NCBI RefSeq assembly: GCF_001083785.1
Contig: NZ_LAVL01000022.1
Location: 24,627 to 88,626 of the forward strand
Length of the DNA stretch: 64,000 bases
Source: Nonomuraea sp. SBT364
GTDB taxonomy: Bacteria; Actinomycetota; Actinomycetes; Streptosporangiales; Streptosporangiaceae
Direction: 5' to 3'
The translations under genes and the position numbers were made by a program. The notes beneath the pieces are model-generated. The model was not told where the DNA came from. It made no database searches and saw nothing but the letters and a program-made list of their open reading frames with translations. Of the stretch, positions 24,960-32,883 are shown piece by piece (position 1 is the first letter of the stretch; every line of letters begins with the position of its first letter).

Positions 24960-25601
24960 TCAGGTGATCGCGGTCGATGAGGCCGGTCGGCTCGGCCGGG
25001 ATGGCCGCATGCGCAGGCCGTCGATACGACCGGTAAGGATGTCGTGAGCGGGCACGGCGGGGCGGTGTCCGAGCAGGGCAAGCGAAGTCAGCCCTTCGAC
25101 CAGCGGCAGAAGGGTCTCGGCCTCGAGATCGGCGTCGAGGTCGTCGCGGAACTCGCCGGTTCGCTGGCCGTAGCGGATCAGCCAGGCCAGCAGGTCGCGC
25201 GTTCTGGCATGGGCTTCGCGCAGGATTTCCGCCAGGGACGGAATGGCCGTGGCGTGGGCGGTGAAGGCCGCCAGGATCCTGGCGTCGCGTCGCTGGTGCG
25301 GCTCGATCAGGGCGAGCGTACGCAGGGTGGCGGTGAGCAGGGTCACCGCCGACTCCTTGGCGGCGGAGGCGCCGATCTCCTCCTGGCCCTGAGCGGTGAT
25401 GCGTTCGGTGATGCGCTGCAGGGCGAAGGCGAGCATCTCGTCCTTGGTGGCGAAGCAGCGCTGCACCACCCCCATGGACACGCCGGCCTGCTGCGCCACG
25501 TCCCGGAGGGTCGCGCCTTCGGGGCCGTGCCGGTCGATCAGGTCGCAGACCGCTTCGGCGATGTGGCGGCGTCGGGACTCGTAGTCGACCTGCTTGGGCA
25601 T
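24960..25601 (-). CDS. TetR family transcriptional regulator
   Basis: 213 residues. The HTH is RRRHIAEAVCDLIDRHGPEG, ATLRDVAQQAGVSMGVVQRC and FATKDEMLAFAL; the TetR_C-type ligand domain includes ALIEPHQRRDARILAAFTAH and AEAETLLPLVEGLTSLALLG, as in BetI-like proteins. The arginine/serine-rich tail (MRPSRPSRPASSTAIT) is unusual. Start at ATG 25599-25601 with AAGGAG upstream. It is divergent from a small membrane protein gene with two GATGC-N4-GCATC operators between them, an arrangement pointing to autoregulation and control of that gene. Confidence 0.93.
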   Translation of the reverse strand: MPKQVDYESRRRHIAEAVCDLIDRHGPEGATLRDVAQQAGVSMGVVQRCFATKDEMLAFALQRITERITAQGQEEIGASAAKESAVTLLTATLRTLALIEPHQRRDARILAAFTAHATAIPSLAEILREAHARTRDLLAWLIRYGQRTGEFRDDLDADLEAETLLPLVEGLTSLALLGHRPAVPAHDILTGRIDGLRMRPSRPSRPASSTAIT

Positions 25602-25624
25602 GCGGCTCCTTCCGCTCACTTTTC

Positions 25625-25675
25625 GATGCGGTTGCATCATATCAGCTTTTGCGGTTTATTTGATGCGTACGCATC
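25625..25675. promoter_or_regulatory. Two GATGC-N4-GCATC operators between TetR and small membrane protein
   Basis: GATGC-GGTT-GCATC (25625-25638) and the perfect 14-base palindrome GATGCGTACGCATC (25662-25675) lie 37 bases apart, centre to centre, in the 90-base divergent region. The interval between them is A+T-rich (CATATCAGCTTTTGCGG) as expected of promoters. Very probable binding sites of the TetR protein. Confidence 0.75.
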
Positions 25676-25691
25676 GAAACAAGGAGGGTCC

Positions 25692-25928
25692 ATGGATAGT
25701 CGTCCGAAGACACGCAACCGCACAGCCGACAAGGCGCTGTGGCTGGCCGGGGTTCTGTTCGCCGTTCAGGGGTTCGGCTCGGCGATCACCGAGGCGCAGT
25801 GGGGCACCAGCTTCGGAGTCGCCGGCATCCTGCGCGCCCTCAGCGCCCCCGGCTGGACCGATCTCGCCCTGGGAGCCTTCGGGGCCATGTGCTTGCTCAT
25901 CGCGGCGTATCGGGTGGTGCGCCGGTGA
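25692..25928 (+). CDS. Small two-helix membrane protein controlled by TetR
   Basis: 78 residues. A basic N-terminus (MDSRPKTRNRTADKALW) is followed by helix one (LAGVLFAVQGFGSAITEAQW), a short loop, and helix two (LALGAFGAMCLLIAAYRVV) ending in RR. RBS AAGGAGG is five bases from the ATG and a palindromic operator lies just upstream, so this is a genuine regulated gene, not a stray frame. I do not recognise the family. Such small proteins are often partners or modulators of transporters; here the next gene downstream is a decayed carboxylesterase. Confidence 0.8.
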   Translation: MDSRPKTRNRTADKALWLAGVLFAVQGFGSAITEAQWGTSFGVAGILRALSAPGWTDLALGAFGAMCLLIAAYRVVRR

Positions 25929-25939
25929 GACTTCCAGGA

Positions 25940-26440
25940 ATGGCGCGCACACCTCGTCCCGGACGTGCAGCGGTTCAATGCCTTCCCTATGCCGCACCGC
26001 CGATCGGAGCGCTGCGCCGGCAGCCGCCGCGGCCCGTCCAGGCGTGGAAAGGCGCCAAGGACGGCACCCGGACGGCCCCGCGCTGCCCGCAGAACGCCAG
26101 TCCCGCCGACTCCAACCCGGCCAGCACCGCCGAGGACTGCCTCCACCTGAACGCCACCGCCCCCGTGCCGTGTCCGCCGGGCGGCGGCTGCCGGTGATGG
26201 TCTGGCTGCACGGCGGCGGCTTCACCCAGGACGCCGGTGGCGACTACGACGCCGCAGCAGGCCGGGCTGCGCCGGATACGGCACAGGGCGGCGGCCTTCG
26301 GCGGTGACCCGCGCAACGTCACCCTGTTCGGCGAGCCCGGGGGCGCGTTCGGTACCTGCGCCCAGCTGACGTCCCCCACGGCAGGAGCGGCGGCGGCGCC
26401 GGTCTCCGCCGCGATGACCATGGTGATGACCACCGCCGAG
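25940..26440 (+). pseudogene. Type-B carboxylesterase, fragmentary
   Basis: Pieces of a carboxylesterase appear in order in different frames: VQCLPYAAPPIGALRRQPPR with WKGAKDGTRTAPRCPQNAS and AEDCLHLN (first frame), PVMVWLHGGGFTQDAGGDYD (second, with the oxyanion-hole H-G-G-G), and FGGDPRNVTLFGEPGGAFGT (third). The nucleophile elbow, G-E-S-A-G in active enzymes, reads G-E-P-G-G, so the catalytic Ser is gone. The segment between HGGG and the elbow is largely deleted and nothing follows LTSPTAG. A dead gene downstream of the small membrane protein. Confidence 0.85.
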
Positions 26441-26516
26441 CGGTCCTGCTGCAGAACCCCGAAGGAATTCAAAAGGGTTGTCAGTCACCGGGGACGGAAG
26501 ACGGCAAGGCGTCCGA

Positions 26517-27080
26517 TCAGCGGGGGTGGAGACCGTCGAGTGCGATCTCCACATACCGCTGCCAATCGCCTGCGGCGTTGCGAGTGACCGCCGCCAGGCC
26601 GCAGATGACGATGTTGACGTCCCCGGCCGTCACGTCCTGCCCGACCGTGCCACGCGCCCGTGCCCGGCCGAGCAGCTCGGCCACGACGGTGAGCAGCGCC
26701 TCGCGGGTCTCTCCCCGCGGCTCGGCCGAGCCCATGGCCTTCTCGATCACCTCGGACATGCCGCGGTCTTCGGCGAGCACCTGGCCCACGTGGTACAGAA
26801 ACCCGGCCAAGCCTTGAGCCGGATCACCGGTGTCGGCGAGCCGGCGTGCCTCGGCGACGAGGTCGGCGGTCCGGCGCTCGGCAATGGCCTCGATCAGGGC
26901 CTCCCGGGTCGGGAATTTGCGGTAGAGGGTCCCGATGCCCACGCTCGCCGCCCGTGCGACCTCCGCCATCTGCACGTCGTGACCGGACTCGGCGAACAAC
27001 GCGCGAGCCGCCTCCAGGACGCGATCTCGATTGCGCTCGGCGTCGGTACGTGTCCTGCGGGGGGTTCGCGGAGTTGGCAT
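26517..27080 (-). CDS. TetR family transcriptional regulator
   Basis: 187 residues. HTH: NRDRVLEAARALFAESGHDV, QMAEVARAASVGIGTLYRKF and PTREALIEAI. The C-terminal SbtR-like domain includes GFLYHVGQVLAEDRGMSEVI and ITVDVNIVICGLAAV-type elements (DVNIVICGLAAVTRNAAGDW). It is divergent from an MFS transporter gene; the 77-base gap holds a 31-base inverted repeat that matches the size of a TetR operator. Its likely job is repression of that transporter and of itself. Confidence 0.93.
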   Translation of the reverse strand: MPTPRTPRRTRTDAERNRDRVLEAARALFAESGHDVQMAEVARAASVGIGTLYRKFPTREALIEAIAERRTADLVAEARRLADTGDPAQGLAGFLYHVGQVLAEDRGMSEVIEKAMGSAEPRGETREALLTVVAELLGRARARGTVGQDVTAGDVNIVICGLAAVTRNAAGDWQRYVEIALDGLHPR

Positions 27081-27106
27081 GCGAAACGATCCTCTGTCTA
27101 GACTTC

Positions 27107-27137
27107 AATACGGAATCCGGAGTCCATATTCCGTATT
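27107..27137. promoter_or_regulatory. 31-bp operator palindrome between TetR and MFS genes
   Basis: AATACGGAAT (27107-27116), 11-base spacer, ATTCCGTATT (27128-27137): ten-base perfect arms, 21 bases centre to centre, i.e. two helical turns. It lies in the middle of the divergent promoter region, 20 bases before the MFS start. Strong candidate binding site for the TetR protein. Confidence 0.8.
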
Positions 27138-27157
27138 ATGCATGATGGGGTAATTGC

Positions 27158-28429
27158 ATGTCGAAGAGGCGTTTCATCTCGTTCTCGCCGGCTCCACGGC
27201 GGTCGGCGGGGCATTCCGGCCGGGCGCTGCTGGTGTGGGGGCTGCTGGTGGTGGCCGCGAACCTCCGGCCGAGCCTGACCGGTGTGGGGCCGCTGCTGGA
27301 TCGCGTGCAGGCCGATCTGGAGTTGGCTCCGGCCGTGGTCGGCCTGCTGACCACGCTGCCCTTGCTGGCGTTCGCGGCCATATCTCCGATGGTTCCGCGA
27401 CTGGCGGCGCGCTGGGGACCTGAGCGGCTCCTCTGGGCCGCGCTCGTGGTGCTGACGCTCGGGATCGCGGTCCGGTGGATACCGACGGCAACCGGGCTGT
27501 TCGCGGGAACCGTCCTGATCGGTGCCGGAATCGCCGTGGGCAACGTGCTGCTGCCGAGCCTGATCAAGCGCGATTTTCCCACCCAGGTGGGGCTGCTGAC
27601 CAGTGCGTACGTCACGGTGATGGGGGCTGTCGCCGCGGTGGCTTCCGGGGTGGCGGTGCCGATCAGCCAGGTCGCCCCCGGCGGCTGGTACACCGCGCTG
27701 GGGTGCTGGATCGTCCTCGCGCTGGTGGCCGTCGTGCTCTGGCTCCCGCAGGTGCGGACGCCGCGGCCGGTCTCGGGGGCGATCCGCAGGCACAGGTTGC
27801 CCTGGGGATCGGCGCTGGCGTGGGCGGTCACGGCGTTCATGGGATTGCAGTCGATGGGCTTCTACGTCGTCGTCACGTGGCTGCCTCAGGTGTTCCAGGA
27901 CAGTGGGGTGAGCGCGGCCGCGGCGGGGTGGCTACTGTTCGCGTTCCAGGCGGTCGCGGTGGTGACCAGCCTGGCCGCGCCCGCCGCGCTGCGGTGGGCG
28001 CGTGACCAGCGCGCGGTGGCGGCGGTGAGCTCCGCCGTCTCGCTCACCGGCTACCTGGGGCTTCTGGTCATGCCGGAATGGCCGTTGTTGTGGACTGTCG
28101 TCCTCGGGCTGGGCGGCGGAGCGTGCCTGGTGCTCGCCCTGGCCTTCCTCGGCCTGCGCGCCCAGGACGCGACCGCGGCGGGCGCGTTGTCAGCCATGGC
28201 GCAGTCGATCGGATACCTGGTGGCCGCCGCAGGACCGGTGGTCTTCGGGCTGCTGCACACCGTCAGCTCCGGCTGGCAGGCGCCCATCACGCTGATGTGC
28301 GTCGCCGCGACCGGTCAGGCGATCGTCGCGATGGTGGCCGGCAGGGGCACGGTGCCGCCGGCCGGCGGCCGGGCACCCGGGAGCGCCCCTTCGCCGGAAC
28401 AGGATCGCACGCCTTCGCCCGGCCACTAG
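27158..28429 (+). CDS. MFS transporter, cyanate/NimT (CynX) type
   Basis: 423 residues with 12 predicted transmembrane helices. The start GLLVVAANLRPSLTGVGPLL contains the N-L-R-P motif characteristic of the CynX/NimT branch of the major facilitator superfamily, which exports or imports small anions and drugs such as 2-nitroimidazole in E. coli. Other landmarks: GAGIAVGNVLLPSLIKRDFP, FMGLQSMGFYVVVTWLPQVF. Ends in a Pro/Ser-rich tail. Its stop overlaps the end of the convergent M29-like gene by four bases. Regulation by the divergent TetR is likely. Confidence 0.92.
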   Translation: MSKRRFISFSPAPRRSAGHSGRALLVWGLLVVAANLRPSLTGVGPLLDRVQADLELAPAVVGLLTTLPLLAFAAISPMVPRLAARWGPERLLWAALVVLTLGIAVRWIPTATGLFAGTVLIGAGIAVGNVLLPSLIKRDFPTQVGLLTSAYVTVMGAVAAVASGVAVPISQVAPGGWYTALGCWIVLALVAVVLWLPQVRTPRPVSGAIRRHRLPWGSALAWAVTAFMGLQSMGFYVVVTWLPQVFQDSGVSAAAAGWLLFAFQAVAVVTSLAAPAALRWARDQRAVAAVSSAVSLTGYLGLLVMPEWPLLWTVVLGLGGGACLVLALAFLGLRAQDATAAGALSAMAQSIGYLVAAAGPVVFGLLHTVSSGWQAPITLMCVAATGQAIVAMVAGRGTVPPAGGRAPGSAPSPEQDRTPSPGH

Positions 28430-29571
28430 GTGACGGGCACACCCATGGGGCCGCCCGTATAGCGGCGGGGAAGGATCAGGAGCGGATTGTCGTCGAGGAG
28501 CACGTCCGGTGGGCCGAACCCCTCGGCCACCTCACGAATGCCGGGGTCGTCGAGGAGGAGCAGGCGGCCTCGGTCGACGAACAGCTCCCCGTCGAGGTGA
28601 ACGGTCGGCCGGTCGATCTGACAGTCGCAGTGCGCGAAGCCCGGCGCGGCGGTTTCGGGGACGCCGTCGGTGAGGGCGTCGAGGCCGCAGTAGAAGGCCC
28701 CGGCATGCTTCTCGCGTTCGAACTGGGGGCCGCCGGCGATCCGGACCTTCGGGTTGAGGCCGATCAGGGCGTGCCGCATGTAGTAGCCGCCGGGCGCGCG
28801 GCGGCGGATCTGATCGGCCGCCGCGCCGCCTTCGATGGCGCGGACCCGGTTGTCCCGCAGGGTGACGCGGATGGGCTGGTCCGGCACTCCGGTGAAGGTC
28901 GAGTCCTCGATGACGAGGACGCCTTCGCTGTGGGTCGGCCAGAAGTTGGCTCCGCCGTACGGGAAGGGCTGCCAGGTGCCTGTCCGCACGGGGCCGCCGT
29001 CGGGGGCGAAGGTGAGCCCGGACATGGTGAGGTCGGTGCCCGAGCCGGAGGTCACGCGGATCGTCTCGGCCTGGGTGAGCCGGCTCAGGGCCCGCTGCTT
29101 GAGGGCGTAGAAGAGCTCGTTGGGGAACCTGGCGCCGGTGAGCAGCGCGCCGGCGGTGGCGGCCATGTGCAGGGAGGCGAAGCGCACGGGCATGGCCATG
29201 ACCTGGTCGAAGAAGAGCGGGGCGGTGTGCACCTCGGCCCACCAGGTGGCACTGATGACGACGTCGGCCTTGCTGACCGCTGCCACCTCGACCTGCAGGG
29301 CGGGCTCGCTGTCCCATCCTCCGGGGCTGAAGGGCGGCACCGAAAGGATGCGTACATCAGCGTCGAGGCAGGCCGCCCCGGCGGCGACGGCCTGGATGAC
29401 GACCGGGTCGACGGTGTGCTCGGCCAGGAGCAGGACACGTTCTCCGGCCGCGAGCTGAACGTGACGCAACAGGTTGCGGATCCCTGGCATCAGCTCGCTG
29501 ATCGCGTAGGGGGCGACGGGCGGTTCGGAGGCGTAGCTGAAGGGCGACGAAGCGTACGGATTGGTGGTCAC
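28426..29571 (-). CDS. M29 aminopeptidase-fold protein, possibly NicX-like dioxygenase
   Basis: 381 residues. N-terminal half: a CheY-like segment (LAAGERVLLLAEHTVDPVVI, ADVVISATWWAEVHTAPLFF). C-terminal half carries the metal centre: GGYYMRHALIGLNPKVRIAG with a His, and GFAHCDCQIDRPTVHLDGEL with an H-x-D pair. An H plus H-x-D ligand set is that of 2,5-dihydroxypyridine 5,6-dioxygenase (NicX), a member of the M29 fold, whereas M29 peptidases use a Glu/His/Asp set. A ring-cleaving role is therefore possible but unproven. GTG start with GAGGGG upstream. Divergent from a cytochrome P450 at 29732. Confidence 0.65.
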   Translation of the reverse strand: MTTNPYASSPFSYASEPPVAPYAISELMPGIRNLLRHVQLAAGERVLLLAEHTVDPVVIQAVAAGAACLDADVRILSVPPFSPGGWDSEPALQVEVAAVSKADVVISATWWAEVHTAPLFFDQVMAMPVRFASLHMAATAGALLTGARFPNELFYALKQRALSRLTQAETIRVTSGSGTDLTMSGLTFAPDGGPVRTGTWQPFPYGGANFWPTHSEGVLVIEDSTFTGVPDQPIRVTLRDNRVRAIEGGAAADQIRRRAPGGYYMRHALIGLNPKVRIAGGPQFEREKHAGAFYCGLDALTDGVPETAAPGFAHCDCQIDRPTVHLDGELFVDRGRLLLLDDPGIREVAEGFGPPDVLLDDNPLLILPRRYTGGPMGVPVT

Positions 29572-29617
29572 CCGGGTTTCCCCTCTGTTGTGGCGGCCTG
29601 GTCCCGCCCACCCGAAA

Positions 29618-29656
29618 ACTACTTAGTGTAGTCAATACGTTACAATATGAGTTGTA
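29618..29656. promoter_or_regulatory. Two palindromes in the M29-like/P450 divergent promoter
   Basis: ACTAC-TTAGT-GTAGT (29618-29632) and TACAA-TATGAG-TTGTA (29641-29656) lie side by side in an A+T-rich patch (about 29616-29660) of an otherwise G+C-rich gap. Both have perfect five-base arms. No regulator gene adjoins, so the protein that reads them must be encoded elsewhere. Confidence 0.5.
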
Positions 29657-29731
29657 TGTCCCGCTGTACGCAGCGCGGGGCATCCACCTGCGGCACACGG
29701 CGGGTAACCCACGACAACGGAGGGCACACCG

Positions 29732-31018
29732 ATGGACACGTCACCACAGCCGGCTCCGGAGGTGACACCACCCGCCCCGGTGGTCATCGACATCCGGATG
29801 CGTGACCTGCACGGGCAGAACGAACGCCTGCGCGAGAGCGCGCCGCTCCTCGAAGTCGAACTGCCCGGCGGGGTGCGCGCCTGGGCGGTGACCCGCCACG
29901 ACGCCCTGCAGCAGGTGCTCACCCACCAGGATCTGTCCAAGGAACTGCGTCACTGGTCGGCCTGGGCGCGGGGCGAGGTGCCGGCCGACTGGCCGCTCAA
30001 CAACATCATCACCGCCCGCTCCATGGTCACCGCCGAAGGCGAGGAGCACCAGCGCCTGCGGCGGCTGGTGAGCAGGGCTTTCACCGCCCGGCACGTGCAG
30101 GAGCTGCGCCCGCGCATCGAGACGCTCACCGGCGAGCTCCTCTCCCACCTGGCCGGCCTGCCGCCCGGCCCCGTGAACCTGCGCCGCGAGTACGCCTATC
30201 CGCTGCCCAGGAACGTCATCTGCGAGCTGGTCGGCATTCCCCGCTCCTGGCACGCCGACCTGCACAAGCTCACGGACCGGCTGGTACGCGTCACCGACGC
30301 CCCCGACTACGCCGACACCCGGATGCGGACGCTGCGCGAGCTGTTCGGCGAGGTGATCGCACTGCGCCGGCGCGAACCCGGCGACGACCTGACCAGCGCC
30401 CTGATCGCGGTGCGCGGCGAACAGGGCGACCGGCTCACCGAGCCCGAACTGCACGACATGGTCATGACGATGTTCATCGCCGGGCACGAGACCACCATCA
30501 ACCTCATCACCAACGCTGTACGCGCCCTGCTGTCGCATCCCGGCCAGCTCGCCCTGCTGCGCAGCGGCGCGATGCCCTGGAGTGCGGCGGTGGAGGAGAC
30601 CCTGCGCTGGGACTCCCCCGTGGCCTACTTCCCGATGCGCTACGCGATCCGCGACACCGAGATCGACGGCGTACGGTTGCGGGCCGGCGATGCCGTCCTG
30701 GCCTGCTACGCCGCCGTCGGCCGCGACCCCGGCCACTACGGCGAGCGGGCCGCGCGCTTCGAACTGTCCGACCCGCCGGCCGACCACCTGTCCTTCGGCC
30801 ACGGCGAGCACTTCTGTGTGGGCGCCGCCCTGGCCCGGCTGGAGGCCGAGGTCGCCCTGAGCAAACTGTTCGAGGCCTTTCCCGGCCTCACCCTGGCCGC
30901 CGCACCACACCAGCTGGAGCCGCTGGCCACCTCACTGAGCAACAGCAGCCAGACCCTGCCGGTCCTGCTCTCCCCGCGGGAGAACGGGAACCGCGCGGGT
31001 CAGGCCCGCTTTCCGTGA
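29732..31018 (+). CDS. Cytochrome P450
   Basis: 428 residues, soluble bacterial class. I-helix oxygen-binding motif AGHETT (FIAGHETTINLITN, about residue 252), ExxR in EETLRW (about 290), and haem-ligand loop FGHGEHFCVGAALAR with the axial Cys near residue 363. Substrate cannot be predicted; close relatives act in secondary metabolism or xenobiotic oxidation. No ferredoxin or reductase gene is adjacent. RBS GGAGGG. Divergent from the M29/NicX-like gene, with which it may form an oxidation-ring cleavage pair (inference). Confidence 0.95.
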   Translation: MDTSPQPAPEVTPPAPVVIDIRMRDLHGQNERLRESAPLLEVELPGGVRAWAVTRHDALQQVLTHQDLSKELRHWSAWARGEVPADWPLNNIITARSMVTAEGEEHQRLRRLVSRAFTARHVQELRPRIETLTGELLSHLAGLPPGPVNLRREYAYPLPRNVICELVGIPRSWHADLHKLTDRLVRVTDAPDYADTRMRTLRELFGEVIALRRREPGDDLTSALIAVRGEQGDRLTEPELHDMVMTMFIAGHETTINLITNAVRALLSHPGQLALLRSGAMPWSAAVEETLRWDSPVAYFPMRYAIRDTEIDGVRLRAGDAVLACYAAVGRDPGHYGERAARFELSDPPADHLSFGHGEHFCVGAALARLEAEVALSKLFEAFPGLTLAAAPHQLEPLATSLSNSSQTLPVLLSPRENGNRAGQARFP

Positions 31019-31484
31019 GCCTTCGTCAATTCATGAACAGCGAGCCGTCCCAGCGGATGATGAGCTCCTTGATGGTTCGTCACAATGACTAATGCTGTCA
31101 CGATCATGATGTGATCAGCTGTCTCCCGCACGGGAATTGCGCGGCGTGGAGAATGAAGAGGTCTGTTCCGGCCACTGATCGTACGATCACCGCCATAGGT
31201 GCCGCCGCCCGTTACGGATCGTCCTGAGTTTGGCCTGGTGAGCCTGACGTGCGGCCGAATTTCTCGCCGCCCCTTGACAGCGGACGCCCCTGACTGCCGT
31301 TCCGCGCCCGTAGGGGCCTGCCACCCAGTGGCAGCGATATGGCGGTATTCGGCAAAATACCGCCTGCCGCCGAATTTACCCAGGAGGTAGTCTCGCCTTC
31401 GAGATGGGCCTCTCCGCAATGACGCTCTATTTCGATGAGGGCCTTGACCGTCACAGGCATATGCCAGCCAATCAGGAGGCGCCG
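31019..31484. other. Leader of the fulvocin-like gene, palindromes but no gene
   Basis: No coding sequence is supported. The stretch contains a perfect 14-base palindrome TGATCGTACGATCA (31176-31189), direct GATCATGATGTGATCA-like sequence near 31105-31120 and the stem-loop at 31341-31364. Such density of dyads suggests regulated expression of the downstream bacteriocin-like gene. Confidence 0.45.
31341..31364 (+). promoter_or_regulatory. Stem-loop in the leader of the fulvocin-like gene
   Basis: GGCGGTATT (31341-31349), loop CGGCAA, AATACCGCC (31356-31364): nine-base perfect stem, about 120 bases before the start codon. It may be an operator, an attenuator or an mRNA-stability element; the sequence does not decide. 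Confidence 0.4.
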
Positions 31485-32468
31485 ATGCACAAAGTCGACA
31501 TCCGCTGGATTCTCGCATTCGATGCTTCGTGCGGCCAGTGTCAGCACATTTCCGGGATCATCGGAGACGCTGCCGCGCAGCGTCTCGAAGTGCTGCCGCT
31601 GCAGAACAAGGAAATACAGCAGTTACGGGAACAGCAGCTCGGGCCTGAGGCTCCATGGGCTCCCACGGTCATCGCGACAGATGGCACCTCCATCAGGATC
31701 TGGACCGGCCGGGCGATCATGCTTCCCCTCCTGCGCCAATTGGGGATCCGTCCCGCGATGCGCGTCATCGCCGCACTGGGCGACATGCGGCATGGAGCAC
31801 GGGCCGCGGCGAAGAATGACGGCACGTTCATCAACAGAAGCCACTTCCTGCGCCTCGGAGCGGGTACGGCGGTCGCGGTCGGCCTCGCGCTCACGGGCAG
31901 GACACCTGCCTTCGCCACAGCCCCGGACTCCTCCGCCGCGTACAAGTGGGTCGAGGCCAACAGGGCCAACCTGCCGCAGGCCTACAACGACGTCGCCGCC
32001 CATCCCATGACGTATCGCAAGGCGATCTGGCAGGCTTCCTCTCCCGAGGTCAGAAGCCGTCTGTGGGTAGAGCAACTCCAGCGGTACCGGACGACGCATC
32101 CCGATCTCACCAAGGCGCAGCAGCAGGTTCTCGACGACGCGATGGCAATTGTGTCGGATCCGGGCGCGTTCGCCTTCGGCACGCCTGAAGCGGCCGCCGC
32201 TCGCGCCAGAAGCGAGGGTTTTGAGGAGTCCGCCACTGCGGCTTTCGGCCACCACGAGGCACTTGGCCTGTTCGCGACTCTGGGCCCCGCCGACTCGGCG
32301 ATCTCCGCCGACGCCGGTTGCGGCTGCTCCGTGACAAGTGATTGGTGCAGTAACGACGGCTCACGCTACTGCTGTGGATACGTGTTCAGCGGCTGCGGCT
32401 GCGAGCGGTCTGATTCAGGCTGCGGCAGATTCTGGTCGTACCCATGCGATGGGGTGTGCAGAAGCTGA
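31485..32468 (+). CDS. Bacteriocin fulvocin C-related precursor with N-terminal thioredoxin-like domain
   Basis: 327 residues in three parts. Residues 1-105: a DCC/thioredoxin-like domain (WILAFDASCGQCQHISGIIG) with C16-x-x-C19 and a WAPTVIATDG strand. Residues 118-146: an internal signal-like segment, RSHFLRLGAGTAVAVGLALT ending PAFATA. Residues 150-327: a helical region (KWVEANRANLPQAYNDVAAH, SPEVRSRLWVEQLQRYRTTH) and a cysteine-rich tail with ten Cys from C279 to C325. The tail pattern, C-x-C-x-x-x-S-D-x-C followed by S-G-C-G-x-x-W-x-Y-x-C, is that of the myxobacterial bacteriocin fulvocin C. Start at ATG 31485 because AGGAGG lies eight bases upstream. No processing protease or immunity gene is recognisable nearby. 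Confidence 0.85.
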   Translation: MHKVDIRWILAFDASCGQCQHISGIIGDAAAQRLEVLPLQNKEIQQLREQQLGPEAPWAPTVIATDGTSIRIWTGRAIMLPLLRQLGIRPAMRVIAALGDMRHGARAAAKNDGTFINRSHFLRLGAGTAVAVGLALTGRTPAFATAPDSSAAYKWVEANRANLPQAYNDVAAHPMTYRKAIWQASSPEVRSRLWVEQLQRYRTTHPDLTKAQQQVLDDAMAIVSDPGAFAFGTPEAAAARARSEGFEESATAAFGHHEALGLFATLGPADSAISADAGCGCSVTSDWCSNDGSRYCCGYVFSGCGCERSDSGCGRFWSYPCDGVCRS

Positions 32469-32588
32469 CAACGTAGTGAGTGGCCGCGTCCCCGTCGAGT
32501 GGTGGAGCTCCAGCCCTCAACGAAGGTGAGCCATCGCGTGAGCTGAGAGGCCATGGAGATTCCGGACAGCCCGTCTTATGGGCGTATC

Positions 32589-32882
32589 TTATGCGGCCGT
32601 TTGGGTCGAATGGGACTCGTTGAGTACCTTCAGGGGTGTCCGGTAGCCGAGCGACGAGTGCAGGCGCCGGTGGTTGCAGAAGCCGTCGATGTAGCGGATG
32701 GCCTGCCGTGGTGCCGGGGTCCTGGTGGTGAAGATGAAGCGGTGCAGCCATTCGTTCTTGAGCGCGGAGAAAAACGACTCGGCCATCGCATTGTCGTAGC
32801 AGACGCCGGTGCGGCCGACCGAGCGGTGGATGCCCTGGCCGGTAAGGAAGCGGCCGAACTCGTCACTGGTGTAGTTCCTGGG
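32589..32882 (-). pseudogene. IS3-family transposase OrfB, C-terminal stub
   Basis: Minus-strand frame ending at TAA 32589-32591 reads NYTSDEFGRFLTGQGIHRSV, GRTGVCYDNAMAESFFSALK, NEWLHRF, and NHRRLHSSLGYRTPLKVLNE: the end of the DDE integrase core with its catalytic Glu (MAESFF) and the R-R-x-H-S-x-L-G-Y-x-x-P motif. The first two catalytic Asp are missing. The reading frame is open into foreign sequence upstream (PRNYTS), marking a junction with the IS30 fragment. Confidence 0.9.
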
Positions 32883-32883
32883 T

